Shown piece by piece: positions 52,854-63,419 of a DNA stretch of 64,000 nt; position 1 is the stretch's first letter; each line of letters starts with the position of its first letter. A program made the translations under genes and the position numbers. The notes under the pieces are model-generated. The model ran no database searches, was not told the origin of the DNA, and was given only the letters and a program-made list of their open reading frames with translations. The DNA is from Spiroplasma chinense (GTDB lineage Bacteria > Bacillota_I > Bacilli_A > Mycoplasmatales > Mycoplasmataceae), in the NCBI RefSeq assembly GCF_008086545.1, contig NZ_CP043026.1, positions 372,001 through 436,000 of the forward strand, written 5' to 3'.

Positions 52854-53145
52854 CAAATTTTCTTTTATATGCAAATGAACCACCAGACAAAGTTCGAGCA
52901 TTATAACCTTGCTCTCTTAAAAATAAGGCAGCTTCACCACTTCTATTTCCAGCATTACATACTGTCACGATGGGTCTTGTAAAATCAATCCCTAAATAGG
53001 TTCTATAATTGTTAAATAAATCTTTAAGTTCGATGTTTTTAGCATGTGGTACTTTATAAAGAGAATCAAATTCTTGTTTAGTTCTAACATCAATAACTAA
53101 AACATCATCTTCAATTTCTTTAAATTCTTCAACTGATATATTCAT
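52846..53145 (-). CDS. Single-domain rhodanese-like sulfurtransferase
   Basis: Encodes 99 residues from ATG 53145, which has GAGGTGA upstream; a longer in-frame start exists but has no ribosome site. Seen: V-I-D-V-R-T-K-Q-E-F, the active loop V-C-N-A-G-N-R-S-G with the catalytic Cys, and a short C-terminal helix. It transfers sulfane sulfur from thiosulfate or persulfides to an acceptor. Confidence 0.9.
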   Translation of the reverse strand: MNISVEEFKEIEDDVLVIDVRTKQEFDSLYKVPHAKNIELKDLFNNYRTYLGIDFTRPIVTVCNAGNRSGEAALFLREQGYNARTLSGGSFAYKRKFEK

Positions 53146-53317
53146 TATTTTCACCTCATAATTATTATATTTTATTATTTTACTTTCTAACATTAAAAAC
53201 TAAATTGACAATATATGTAAGGTAGATAAAATAAAAAGCAAAATAAAACACTGTTTTATATTGCTATTTGTTAATAATTTACTAAAATATAGGTGTATTT
53301 AAAAGGAGAAAGAATAT

Positions 53318-54148
53318 ATGAAAAAATTATTAAGTATATTGGCAGCTACAAGTTTTATAGCTTCTTCTTCAGCAACTGTTGTTGCTTGTGGAACAGAGGT
53401 TATAACTTTGACAGATAGTCAAAGAAAAACTTGAGATGAAAAATACAACAATTTGTTAGATCTATTTCATAATGAAATATACACACAAATTTTTAGCGGT
53501 ACAAATAGTGAATTAATATCAAAAACAACAAAAAGTTTAGCTGAAAGAAATAGCGAAACTGGTAATTTAACTTTAAAGAAAGAAATTTCATTAAGTTCAA
53601 CTGATAGAGCAAACATGAAAGAAATTAAAAGTTTCTTCTTAGACACTCAACCTGCAACTATTTACTTGTTAGAAAGAGCGGAAAAAGAAAAAGTTACTTT
53701 TGCAAAAAATGCAGAAGAAATTAAAGGTGTTAAAGATGAATACAATACAAAATTTGAAGAGTACAAAACTAAACTAGAAGAAAATGGTTCTTTAAAAGGT
53801 GTTATGGATGCTCTTATAGAAAAAAGAAATAATGCTGATGGAGAAGAACAAGCAACATATAAAAGTTTAATTAACTTTTTAGAAAATCCTACAGCACAAG
53901 GTTTATCATTATTAAACACTTTACACGATAGTAAAGATGAAAGTGTTAAAATTTCTGATGAAGATTATAATGCAATCAAATCATTGATCGAGTTAGAATT
54001 TAAAGTTTCAATGCCAGGTTACTTATTTGAAATTTGAAATTTAAGTACTTTTATAACAGAATATGACACAAGTTATAAATATAATAAAAAAGCAGAAGGT
54101 TATCAAGAACTTACAGCTAATTGAAAAAGCGCTTATAATTTAGGTTAA
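53318..54148 (+). CDS. Lipoprotein with coiled-coil-like mature part
   Basis: Encodes 276 residues. The signal peptide ends with V-V-A-C, a clear lipobox near residue 24. The mature part is strongly helical and charged (E-K-V-T-F-A-K, Y-K-T-K-L-E-E), with the last third containing two TGA Trp codons. No known domain. AAGGAGA precedes the ATG. It stands just before the ABC permease array but has its own terminator. Confidence 0.8.
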
Positions 54149-54160
54149 TATAGCAACAAA

Positions 54161-54186
54161 AACAATAGGATTCTATTGTTTTTTTT
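54161..54186 (+). terminator. Terminator, first copy of a repeated hairpin
   Basis: AACAATAG and CTATTGTT arms around four bases, then T. The same arms recur at 56819 and 63343, each after a unit of this region. Confidence 0.85.
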
Positions 54187-54227
54187 ATTTTAATAACTGA
54201 TACACCTTTTATTATTTTTTCATATGT

Positions 54228-54327
54228 TATTATATGGGTATATGGTAAGTGGTACCAAAACTATTTAACAATTAAAAATTAACAACTATCAAAATTCTCA
54301 CCATGCCAGAAAAGGAGATAGTTATTA
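54228..54327 (+). promoter_or_regulatory. Leader of the ABC array, copy 1
   Basis: Similar to 59113-59215 and partly to 56866-56915. It has a TATGTTATTATA promoter-like start, then TATGGTAAGTG, then AACTATCAAAA, then ACCATGCCAGAAAAGG. TATGGT at 54241-54246 can pair with ACCATG at 54300-54305, just before the ribosome site. Confidence 0.6.
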
Positions 54328-56058
54328 ATGATATATTTAATAAAATTTAATTACAATAGAATATTTACATCTAAGTTTTTTATTTTTTCTACTCTATTTA
54401 CATTTCTAAGTAGTTTAATGCTTTATGTTATATGGGTAGTTAAAGATTCTAATTTATACTTAAATTGAATTTCTCTAGCTGTTTGAATTATTTACATTGC
54501 ATCAATGAGTGTTTATTTTATATCAAACATAATGATATCTGATGTTAAAAACGGTATCTTTAGTTTAGAGGTAAGAAAAGGTGTTGATTATAAAAGTGCT
54601 ATGTGAGTAAAACTGATGGTTGTAAAATCTATTATTTGATTAACCATACTTTTAGCTATGCTTTTGTTTTATATAGTTGTTATTATAATAAAACCTTTAA
54701 AAGTTCAAGCTTATATGGATGGATTTATACCTGGTTATGCTGCATTGTTTGCTCTAGATTTTTTATTTACAGGAACTTGTTTGTTATGTGGAAGTTTTAT
54801 AAAATTAAAACCTTTATTGGCTATAAATTCGTTTTTAATAGGAGTTTTTATTTTTTCTCCACTAATAGGCACTTTTCACACAGCTTTTTTGCATAAAAAT
54901 TATAAATATGGTGTTTATGTAAGTTCTTCTAGCGAACATTTAACAGGACTTAGATTACAAAAATACGCCGATGAAAATAAAGAAGGTTTAGTTTCGTTTT
55001 TCTTTAATGAAATTACAACTTTTAATGATCCTGAAAATTTGGTTATAAAAAGAAAAGGTAATATTTTAGACCATAGTTTTGATTACATCTTAGAAGAAAA
55101 AAATTTTAGAATGTTTTACTTTTTATCAATTGGACAACCTCTTGAAATTGAAGAAACATTAAACGCAGATAAAGAAATGAACGCAGTTTTTGATTTCTCT
55201 TTAACAGAAAAATTCAAAAACAGTAAAATAATTAATTTTTTTAATAAAACTATTCTTATAAATGAAGAAAACAATTTTGAAGAATCCATTTTTGAAGGTT
55301 TTGATATAAAAAATTTAACAGGTAAAAACCAACTATTTGATTATCTAGATTTTTTAAGTTCTACTGAGATGGTTCAACTATTAGAAAAAGAATTTAATTT
55401 TAAAGATGTAAAAAAAGATTTAAATTTTATTAAAGACTTAGCATGAGATTTTTGACTTTGAGAAAAAATGTTTGTAGGTCCAGATTATAGGGGTGATTAT
55501 ATTGTAAATGTAAATAGTGGTACGTCTGGAGTTTATCCTTCTGTATGGGGAACTGCAAGATATTATTCTTTTTCATCACTAACAGATTATAAAATACGTG
55601 ATGGGAATCAACTTTTTATAATTTTAATGTCTTATTGAATTTATAAAAATGGACGAGTAAAACCAAATACTGGTAAAAATGTGGTTGAAGGATCGGCTTA
55701 TGATTTGATATATAATGATGAAGATAAAAAAAGTAAACTATTTTTGGTAAATCCAATATTTAGCTTTCCTTATATGACATTATTTACAAAAACTTCAAGC
55801 AATATTTTTGTAAGTGAATTTTTAAGTGATACTTTAATGCCTTTTACTTATATGCATGATTTAGCTCTATATGAAAATGAAAATGCTATAGTCAAGGAAA
55901 CTAAACTGTTTATAGAAAGAGATAATTTGCCTGTAAAGTATTTTGAAAACACCAAATTAGTAATTGATGTTTGAAAATTTTATTTGGCATATATTGTCAT
56001 AGCATTTATTCTTGCCTTGCCCACTCATTTCATTTATATAAAAAGAGTTAGACCATAA
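54328..56058 (+). CDS. ABC permease with large extracellular domain, paralogue 1
   Basis: Encodes 576 residues with many TGA Trp codons. Five or so hydrophobic segments fill residues 15-190. A large hydrophilic domain of roughly 350 residues follows, with G-K-N-Q-L-F-D-Y and I-R-D-G-N-Q-L-F. One last membrane segment (about 551-570) has a short basic end R-V-R-P. Hydrophobic N-terminal part and single C-terminal helix resemble an ABC-2 permease with an ectodomain inserted before the last helix. The ATPase gene follows after 15 bases. It shares motifs with the permeases at 57123 and 60782. Confidence 0.8.
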
Positions 56059-56073
56059 GGTGGGGGTGATGAT

Positions 56074-56811
56074 ATGTTGGAAATTAAAAATTTAACAAAA
56101 TTATTTTCAAGTGGTGATGGTATTTCAAATATAAGTTTTAGCATCAAACCAGGTGACATTGTAGGGATGGTCGGAGATAATGGTGCTGGTAAGTCAACTA
56201 TTATAAAAACTTTATTTAATGAATATGGAAAAAATAGTGGAGAATTTTATTTAGATAATTTACCTCTAAATAAAAAAGACTATAAGAAAATGGCTTTTTT
56301 TCCAGATCAAAGTATTTTTCCGAACAATATAAGTATTGAGAAATATTGTACTTATTCTGGATGTTTATCTGGAATAAGTAAAAAAACTATTTTATTAAGA
56401 ACTAGAGAATTATTAAAATATTTAAAATTATATGAATATAAAAATAAGACTTTTAAACATTTATCTGCAGGTATGCAAAAAAGAGCGATGCTCGCAATCA
56501 CTTTGATTTCAGACCCAGAAATCATAGTTTTGGACGAACCAACTTCAAATTTAGATTTATCATCTAGATTTGAATTTCTAGAATTACTTAAAAAACTTGC
56601 AGGTTCAAATAAAACAATACTAATAACCAGTCACATAATAAATGAGTTACAAGGTCTAATTAATAAATTAATTATTATTAAGGAAGGAACCTTAATTTAT
56701 GAAAAATATTTAGAAGAAAATGAAATGATCTTATCAATTTATAATAATAAAACAAAAAGCAACGAAGTTAATAAGGATAGAAATAATTTAGCAGATATTT
56801 TTTCAAAGTAG
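56074..56811 (+). CDS. ABC transporter ATPase 1
   Basis: Encodes 245 residues. Walker A G-D-N-G-A-G-K-S-T, signature L-S-A-G-M-Q-K-R-A, Walker B I-I-V-L-D-E-P-T-S-N-L-D, H-loop I-T-S-H. No membrane segment; it binds the cytosolic face of a permease. GGGGGTGAT lies before the ATG. It is closely related to the ATPase at 62600, including the insertion after D-Q-S. Partner: permease 1, perhaps also permease 2, which has no own ATPase. Confidence 0.93.
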   Translation: MLEIKNLTKLFSSGDGISNISFSIKPGDIVGMVGDNGAGKSTIIKTLFNEYGKNSGEFYLDNLPLNKKDYKKMAFFPDQSIFPNNISIEKYCTYSGCLSGISKKTILLRTRELLKYLKLYEYKNKTFKHLSAGMQKRAMLAITLISDPEIIVLDEPTSNLDLSSRFEFLELLKKLAGSNKTILITSHIINELQGLINKLIIIKEGTLIYEKYLEENEMILSIYNNKTKSNEVNKDRNNLADIFSK

Positions 56812-57122
56812 CAACAAAAACAATAGAACCCTATTGTTTTTTTATTTTATTTTATTCAAACTTTTGTATGCTAATATAAAAGAGTACGGTAAGTACTAAA
56901 AACTTATCAAAAGTAAAATTATTAAATTTTAATAATTACAATTTCAATAGCAAATAATATCTAAAACATAATAATAAAATTTAAAAATAACAATAAAAGT
57001 AGCAATTAATTAATTTCTGGCTGCAGTTTTTTTGTTGGAAGAATGTATCTATAACATTTTTTTAAATAAAATTTGAACTCACACTTTAAAATTCAGGGTA
57101 TCAATCTAGGGGGGTAATTAAT
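56812..57122 (+). other. Gap before permease 2 with partial leader repeat
   Basis: About 311 bases without a gene. It holds the AACAATAG terminator (56819-56845), a partial copy of the array leader (TATGCTAATATAAAAG, GGTAAGTACTA and ACTTATCAAAA between 56869 and 56916), then AT-rich sequence with a CTGGCTGCAG patch at 57019. A GGGGGG ribosome site at 57110 fits the TTG start at 57123. The second half of the leader found in copies 1 and 3 is missing here. Confidence 0.55.
56819..56845 (+). terminator. Terminator after ATPase 1, repeated hairpin
   Basis: AACAATAG and CTATTGTT arms around AACC, then T. Confidence 0.85.
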
Positions 57123-58928
57123 TTGAAAAGCTTAATTATTTTTAATTATGGTAGAATGCTTCGTAATAAATTTTTTTGGTTCTTAACCTCATTGATCCTC
57201 GTGACAAGTTTAATTTTGTGAGGTGTTTGAACAAATCTTGAAGGACTGAAAATTAAAAATGACTCAAGATTTCATCATTGAATTAGTTTTTCCTTGTGAA
57301 TTTTGTATGTTTGCATAATAACAATTTGAACCGTAGGAGTTTTTGTGATTTCTGATGTAGAAAATGGTATATATAGTTTAGAAGTGAGAAGGGGTTTAGA
57401 TGCCAAACTTATAACATGAATTAAATTGTTAGTATCCAAAAGTGTTTTGTGATTCATTGTTTTATTTGGTATGCTTTCATTTTATTTGATTGTGATAATT
57501 TCAAAACCTTACTCAGAAGAAATGTTTTTAAAAGGCTTCATACCAGGATATTTTGCTCTAATTGTATTAGATATATTTTTTACAGGATTATGTTTTTTTG
57601 TTGCAAGTTTTGGAAAAATTAAGTTAATGACATCTATCGCTTCTTTTTTAACTGGTATTTTAGCAATATCACCCGCACTTTCAATTCTTCATTTAGCTAT
57701 TATTTATGATGATAGTATTTATGCTGATTATAGATATATAAATGGGTTGGAAATGCAAAAGTTAGCTAAAAGTAAGCCTGATGGGTTAACACATTTGCTA
57801 TTTGAAGGTTTTGCAGATTTTAACAATAACAAAACACTAGAGGTTTTTAAAAAAGAAGATAAAGGAGAAGATGAGGGTTTTGAAAGAACACAAAATTCAC
57901 TTTTAGAAGATTTTGATAATAAATCAGGTGGGTTATGAGAAATAATTTATTACTATATAACTTTAGGACAAATCTTGGACATAGATGTACTGTTAAATAG
58001 GAACGCTGCTTTAAATAGTTATTTAGAGTTTAAGTACAAAAAAGATTCAGAAATTTCAAAACTGCATAGTTTTTTTGAAATAACTAATCTTAAAAGTGAC
58101 AAAAGTTATTTTGATAAAAGTGTTTTTAAAAAATTAAAAAAAGATAATATTGTTGGTAAAAATCAATTAAATGACTATTCAAAATTTATAACTTCAAAAG
58201 AAGTGATATCTAATTTGGAGCAAAAGTTATCCTTGCAAAACTTAGGCGTAGAGATAAAAGAAATTAATAAACTTATTTATAAAGAAATATCTAATTTTGG
58301 TATTTTAATAGAGACTGAAAAAATGGGTTCTTTAAATAAAATCAAATTTTCGCTAAATGGAAATGCGCAATCCGATGTCGGATATAGTGGAGTGCGTAGC
58401 TATGAGTTTGGAGAATTTTCAACAAATCCAATTGATATATATGATGCCTTAAAAGTTAAAGATGGAAATCAATTATGGATGATGTTTTTGATTTATTTGA
58501 TAGGTGCTGCTTCAAAGGGTCGAGTGGCCCAAGGTGAATGACCTGGTTTTTATAAATGGAGTGATGTTATGGAAGATGATATTTGGAGACTAAGAAAATT
58601 GTTTTTAGTAAACCCCTTTATGAGTATTCCTTTTATGAGTCTTTTCACTTTAAGAAGTAATGATTTGACTTTAAATAATGGCTTAATGAAAGTTTTAATT
58701 CACAACTTATATATACAAGATGTTATCCCTAAAGTAAATGAAAATTATGAGCCAGAAATTAACTATATTAGGAAAGCTTATTATAATATTTCAAAATCTC
58801 CAATTATAGATTATGAAGTAACTGATGTAGTTTTAAGAAGTGATGTTTATTATATTTCCTATTTATTTTTTGGTCTATCATTTCTACTTATAGGACACTT
58901 TATTCATATTAGAAAAGTAAAGCCATAA
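57123..58928 (+). CDS. ABC permease with large extracellular domain, paralogue 2
   Basis: Encodes 601 residues from a TTG start at 57123 (aligned with the ATG starts of paralogues 1 and 3; strong GGGGGG site; in-frame TAA upstream). N-terminal membrane block, ectodomain with G-K-N-Q-L-N-D-Y and K-D-G-N-Q-L-W-M, and a C-terminal segment ending I-R-K-V-K-P. Sequence and length match paralogue 3 (601 residues) more than paralogue 1. No ATPase gene follows; a terminator region and a new leader come next, so it probably uses the ATPase of 56074 or 62600, or acts alone. Confidence 0.8.
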
Positions 58929-59054
58929 AGGAGTTCAATCCATCTCTTTAATGTTACAGAACTATTAAAAACAGACTGGTTTATGTGATATATTTTATAA
59001 TCTGATATTTTAAATAAAAATTCAACAAATAAATATAACATTAACAAATAAAAC

Positions 59055-59099
59055 AAAAAAATAGAAATTTACAATTTAAAGGTTTCTATTTTTTATTTT
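59055..59099 (+). terminator. Terminator after permease 2
   Basis: AAAAATAGAAA and TTTCTATTTTT arms with a loop of about 16 bases, then T. Confidence 0.6.
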
Positions 59100-59112
59100 A
59101 TTCAAACTTTTA

Positions 59113-59215
59113 TATGCTAATATAAAAGTGTATGGTAAGTGCTAATAACTTATCAAAACTTAAGATTAACAATTAATAACTATCAAAACTGGCCATACCA
59201 GAAAGGGTGATATTT
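59113..59215 (+). promoter_or_regulatory. Leader of the ABC array, copy 3
   Basis: TATGCTAATATAAAAG, GTATGGTAAGTGCTA, CTTATCAAAA, then GGCCATACCAGAAAGGG. GTATGG at 59130-59135 pairs perfectly with CCATAC at 59193-59198, which lies next to the ribosome site. Copy 1 keeps the pairing with one G-U pair. Confidence 0.6.
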
Positions 59216-60763
59216 ATTAAAAAAATGTTAACTATTTTTGCTGCCTCGTGCTTATTCTTTGGAGTTGCAATTGGAAATTATAATAATATTACAAATATAC
59301 AGAATGTTAAGGTCAAAAACCATTATAAAAAATCTAAAAATAAAGTTTTAGAATTATCTAGAATAAAAGTTGAAGATTTTGAAACTGATCTTGCTATTTT
59401 TGATAATAAACATATAGATGAAAATACTTATTTAGAAGAAATTAAGTGATCAATGATTGATAGTAATCCTCATATAGAAGATGAACTTTTTAATATATGA
59501 GATTCTTATTTATATAACGAACCCTCACAATGATTTGCAAATGGGATTGATTGAGAAATGCCAGATAGGAACGAAGAAATTTTGACAAGAGTTACTTTTA
59601 GACCTAAAAATTTATCTATGTTTAAAGGTGCTTTAAGTTTCAAAATGACTTTAGTTAATAAGTCTAAAAGAGTATATTCGTTAAATAGTATTATTAAAAA
59701 TAAAAATCTTGGAACTATAAGTGATAATAGTGTTCAATCATTGATGAATAACATTGAGACTAAAAATAAAGATTACAAAATTAATTGAACACAATTGAAA
59801 ATCAGTTCAATTAATAATAGGAGTGCATTGATAACACCGATTATGAATTCGGAATATTACAGAGGTGAGTTAAAGATTGAATTCTTATTAGGTATTAATT
59901 TGAATGATGTTATAAACAATTTTGAACTTGGTACAATTAAGGTTAAAATTGATGAACAATTAATATTAGATATATTGGCAGAAAAAAACAATAAAGTAGA
60001 TATTAAAGAACTTAAGGTGCAAAATATAGATTTAGAAAGAGAAATTGCAGTAGTTGTTCCAATTAATGAAAATTCTATATATTATGGGTCAATAGAAGTA
60101 ACTTTTAAGGAAATTAAACATTTATCTAGTATTATTAAAAATACTTTCTTGGGAGCATTTTCAAATGTAAACACTTTAAGTGTGGTGGACATGATAGTAA
60201 GATATAACGAAGGTGCTACTCATTATGATTTTTTGATAAATCATTCAACAGTTACTTACACAGGTTTTGAAATATATGGTAGGGAAGATAACCATTACTT
60301 TGGAACTGTTAGAATAAGTTTTTTAGCAAGTGATAAATGATTTGGAAAGATTGAATCAGGAAGAAGACAAGTAGATTCTTATATGACTCTTCAAACTGAT
60401 ATCAAAATACAATCAATAAGATTCACGCCAAGTCTAGGAAAAACAGCTTTTTTAGAAAATTATAGATGGCTGAATTTTGACGCATTTAAATTTGCTAAAT
60501 TAAATAAAGATGTAAAAATAAATGAAAAAAAAGGTGGTTTCAAATTGGAGCTTACTAAATATTCTGGTGGCAAGGAATTGTTTCATTATAGCTATTCAAA
60601 TGTAAATTGAATGAAAAGTTATGCTTTCATTGAATACAGATGAGAATATGCCACAATAGTACTTTCTATCTTAACTGCTGCTGAAGCACATGCAAAACAA
60701 CAAAATGCAGCATGAGCGAGAGCTACTACAGAGGTCAATGTAAATAATTTTTACTTTAGTTAG
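59216..60763 (+). CDS. Secreted or anchored repeat protein of the ABC array
   Basis: Encodes about 515 residues with nine TGA Trp codons. I place the start at ATT 59216 because GAAAGGG ends eight bases upstream; the first ATG is at 59225 and has poor spacing. The first 20 residues are a signal sequence (F-A-A-S-C-L-F-F-G); its Cys is too early for a normal lipobox. The body contains three to four repeats of L-G-T-I, N-N-I, V-P-x-x-N and Y-x-G-x-x-x-V-x-F, the same kind as in lipoproteins 25318 and 26062. It ends N-V-N-N-F-Y-F-S. It directly precedes permease 3. Confidence 0.7.
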
Positions 60764-60781
60764 AAAGTATGTGAAGTTTTA

Positions 60782-62587
60782 ATGAAAAGTTTAATTAAAT
60801 TTAATTATAGTAGAATCTTTTTTTCTAAAATATTTTGAATATCTTTTGCATCTTTGTTTTTGTTCAGCGTTGTAATGTGAAGTGTTTGAAGTAATCTAAA
60901 ATATGATTCTTATTATAAACATGCAATTTATTATCAATGAACAACTTTTGTTTTATGGCTTCTTTTTATCTGTGCCTTTACCATTTGGACAACCTCAAAT
61001 TTTATTTTAACTGATATTGACAATGGTATATTTAGTTTAGAGATTAGAAAGGGATTGGATCATAAGACAATTGTTTGAGTAAAAATCTTAATATCAAAAA
61101 CCATATCATGATCTGCAATTTGTTTGGGTATGCTATTATTTTTTGTTATTGTAAAAATTTCTGCCCCACTCAACAATGATTACTTTTTAAAAGGGTATAT
61201 TCCAGGTTATACAGCATTAATAGCTGCAGATATTTTTTTTACTGGTATTTGCGTACTGGTGGGTAGTTTTCTAAAAATGAAAGTTATGTTATCAGTGTCT
61301 GCATTTTTAGCAACATTGCTTTCTCTATCTCCTGCCTTTGCAATACTTCATGTAGAATTTCTACTTAATAGTGAAATTTCAGTAGAGTATAAAAACATAA
61401 ACTCATTGAAAATACAAAGTTTGGCAAAAGAAAATCCTAAAGGCATTGTTAATTTTATGTTTAGTGAATTAGCAAAACTTAAAGAAGAGACAATATTTGA
61501 CTTAAAAGAAAAACCTAATTCTTCGACTGATTTAAAAGGTGATGAAGCTTTTAAAAAAATTGAAGAATACTTTAAAGAAGCGCACTATGAAGTTTGGGGG
61601 GTAATATATTACTATATTAATTTCGGTTATGTTTTAGATTTGGAGTTTTTGTTTAACGAAAATGAAAAAATAAGCAAAAATACTGAATTTAAACTCTCAG
61701 ATAGTTTTAAGTCATCTGATTTATACAAATTTTATGAGCTTTCCAATTTAAAAAATGCTAAAGGAAATTTTAAAGATACCCTCTTTAATGGTTATAGTAA
61801 AAAAAATTTAAGTGGTAAAAACCAACTTAATGATTATATTAAATTCTTAACATCAAAAGATACAATAACAAGTCTTGAAACAACGCTTGGTTTAGAAAAT
61901 ATAAAGGATGAAATTATTGAAATAAAAGAAATTATTAAACATGAAATAGCATTTTTTGAAGTTTCTTTAAAGGACGGAACTGAAGAAGGTGGAAGAAAAA
62001 ATATAATAAATTTTAATGATAATTTTTCTCAAAGTATTGGTTACGAACATATAAGTTATTGATGATTGCATAGTTGAATAGTTAACTTGTTAGATTATCA
62101 AGAAGAATTAAGCATAAGAGATGGGAATCAAATGTTTATGATGTTTTTAACTTATTTTATTGGAAAAGCTGCTAAATTGAATCCTGACCGTGAAAATGTT
62201 GACTACTCAAATAGTGTTTATCAAATTATTCAAAATGATCCTTTCTCGCTAAGAAAGGTTTATCTTGTTAACCCATTTATGAGTCTGGTTTTTATGAGTT
62301 TGTATACAGTTCGCTCTAATGATGTAGGTTTAAATAATGTATTGATGAAAAATCTAAATTCTTGACTTATTCTACAAGATATTAAATTGATACAAAATCC
62401 GAAATGGATTAATCAACAAAGAGAATTAATTGAACCATATTCTCCTTTAGAAGATGTGCCAACCATTGATTATGAAGAATCTAATGTAGTTTTAAGAAGT
62501 GGTGTGTATTATATTTCGTATTTATTTTTTGGGCTAACATTTCTGCTTATAGGACACTTTATTTATATTAGAAAAGTAAAACCATAG
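60782..62587 (+). CDS. ABC permease with large extracellular domain, paralogue 3
   Basis: Encodes 601 residues. Start K-S-L-I-K-F-N-Y-S-R-I is shared with paralogue 2. About five N-terminal membrane segments, then an ectodomain with G-K-N-Q-L-N-D-Y and R-D-G-N-Q-M-F, and a C-terminal membrane segment Y-L-F-F-G-L ending I-R-K-V-K-P. The motif P-F-M-S-L-V-F-M-S-L is shared with paralogue 2. The start lies 18 bases after the secreted protein and the ATPase follows after 12 bases, so three genes form one unit. Confidence 0.8.
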
Positions 62588-62599
62588 AAAGAGGTAAAA

Positions 62600-63334
62600 A
62601 TGATAAGAGTTGAAAATTTAACCAAGTTATTTTCAGAAACAAATGGTGCAAGGGATATAAGTTTTGAACTAGTTCCAGGTGATATTGTAGGAATGGTTGG
62701 AGATAATGGTGCTGGTAAGTCAACCATTATAAAAACCTTCTTTAATGAATATAGAAGAAATGATGGAAAAGTTTATTATAATAACGAAGTTATAAACAAA
62801 AGAAAATATAAAGATTTTGCTTTTTTTCCAGATCAAAGTATATATCCAAGAAATATATCAATTGAAAGATTTTGTATATACTCTGGTTGTTTATCAAACA
62901 TGAGTAAAAAAGAAAGTAAATCTACTACTTTAAAATTATTAAGACATTTAGAACTATTTGAACATAGAACAAAGACTTTCAAAGAATTATCTGCAGGAAT
63001 GCAAAAAAAAGCGCTTTTAGCAATTACAATGGTATCAGATCCAGAAGTTATTATTTTAGACGAACCAACTTCTAACTTAGATGTAAAATCTAGAATAGAA
63101 TTTCTAGATATTCTAAAAAGACTATCAGAAAAAAACAAAATAATAGTTATAACTAGTCACATAATAAATGAATTACAAGGCTTGGTAAATAGGGTATTAA
63201 TTATTAAAGATAGTAGACTAGTGTTAGATAAGTACTTAGAAAATAACGAAAAAATAATAGACTTATACCAACAAAGTGCTTCAAAACATTTTCAACTTGA
63301 TAAACAAGGTTCTTTTGAAGATATATTCTCCTAA
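62600..63334 (+). CDS. ABC transporter ATPase 2
   Basis: Encodes 244 residues. Walker A G-D-N-G-A-G-K-S-T, signature L-S-A-G-M-Q-K-K-A, Walker B V-I-I-L-D-E-P-T-S-N-L-D and H-loop I-T-S-H are all present. AAAGAGG precedes the ATG. Very similar to ATPase 1 over the whole length, the C-terminal 30 residues differ most. It ends with S-F-E-D-I-F-S, as ATPase 1 ends A-D-I-F-S-K. Confidence 0.93.
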   Translation: MIRVENLTKLFSETNGARDISFELVPGDIVGMVGDNGAGKSTIIKTFFNEYRRNDGKVYYNNEVINKRKYKDFAFFPDQSIYPRNISIERFCIYSGCLSNMSKKESKSTTLKLLRHLELFEHRTKTFKELSAGMQKKALLAITMVSDPEVIILDEPTSNLDVKSRIEFLDILKRLSEKNKIIVITSHIINELQGLVNRVLIIKDSRLVLDKYLENNEKIIDLYQQSASKHFQLDKQGSFEDIFS

Positions 63335-63342
63335 TAGCAATT

Positions 63343-63370
63343 AAAAAACAATAGATTTCTATTGTTTTTT
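63343..63370 (+). terminator. Terminator after ATPase 2, repeated hairpin
   Basis: AACAATAGA and TCTATTGTT arms with a short loop, then T. Third copy of the AACAATAG hairpin. Confidence 0.85.
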
Positions 63371-63419
63371 AATTTTCTAAAAAATGCATAAAAACATATA
63401 AATTAACAGCAAATTAAAT

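Noticed and set aside
54603-54896. 97-residue forward frame in another phase within permease 1
   Set aside because: Phe/Tyr-rich shadow overlapping the real permease frame, which continues through TGA codons.
56846-57122. Possible tRNA or small RNA gene before permease 2
   Set aside because: No cloverleaf or T-loop pattern could be built by eye; only the partial leader repeat is supported.
54161-63370. Insertion sequence or composite transposon in the ABC array
   Set aside because: Repeated hairpins are terminators; no transposase frame or flanking inverted repeats seen.
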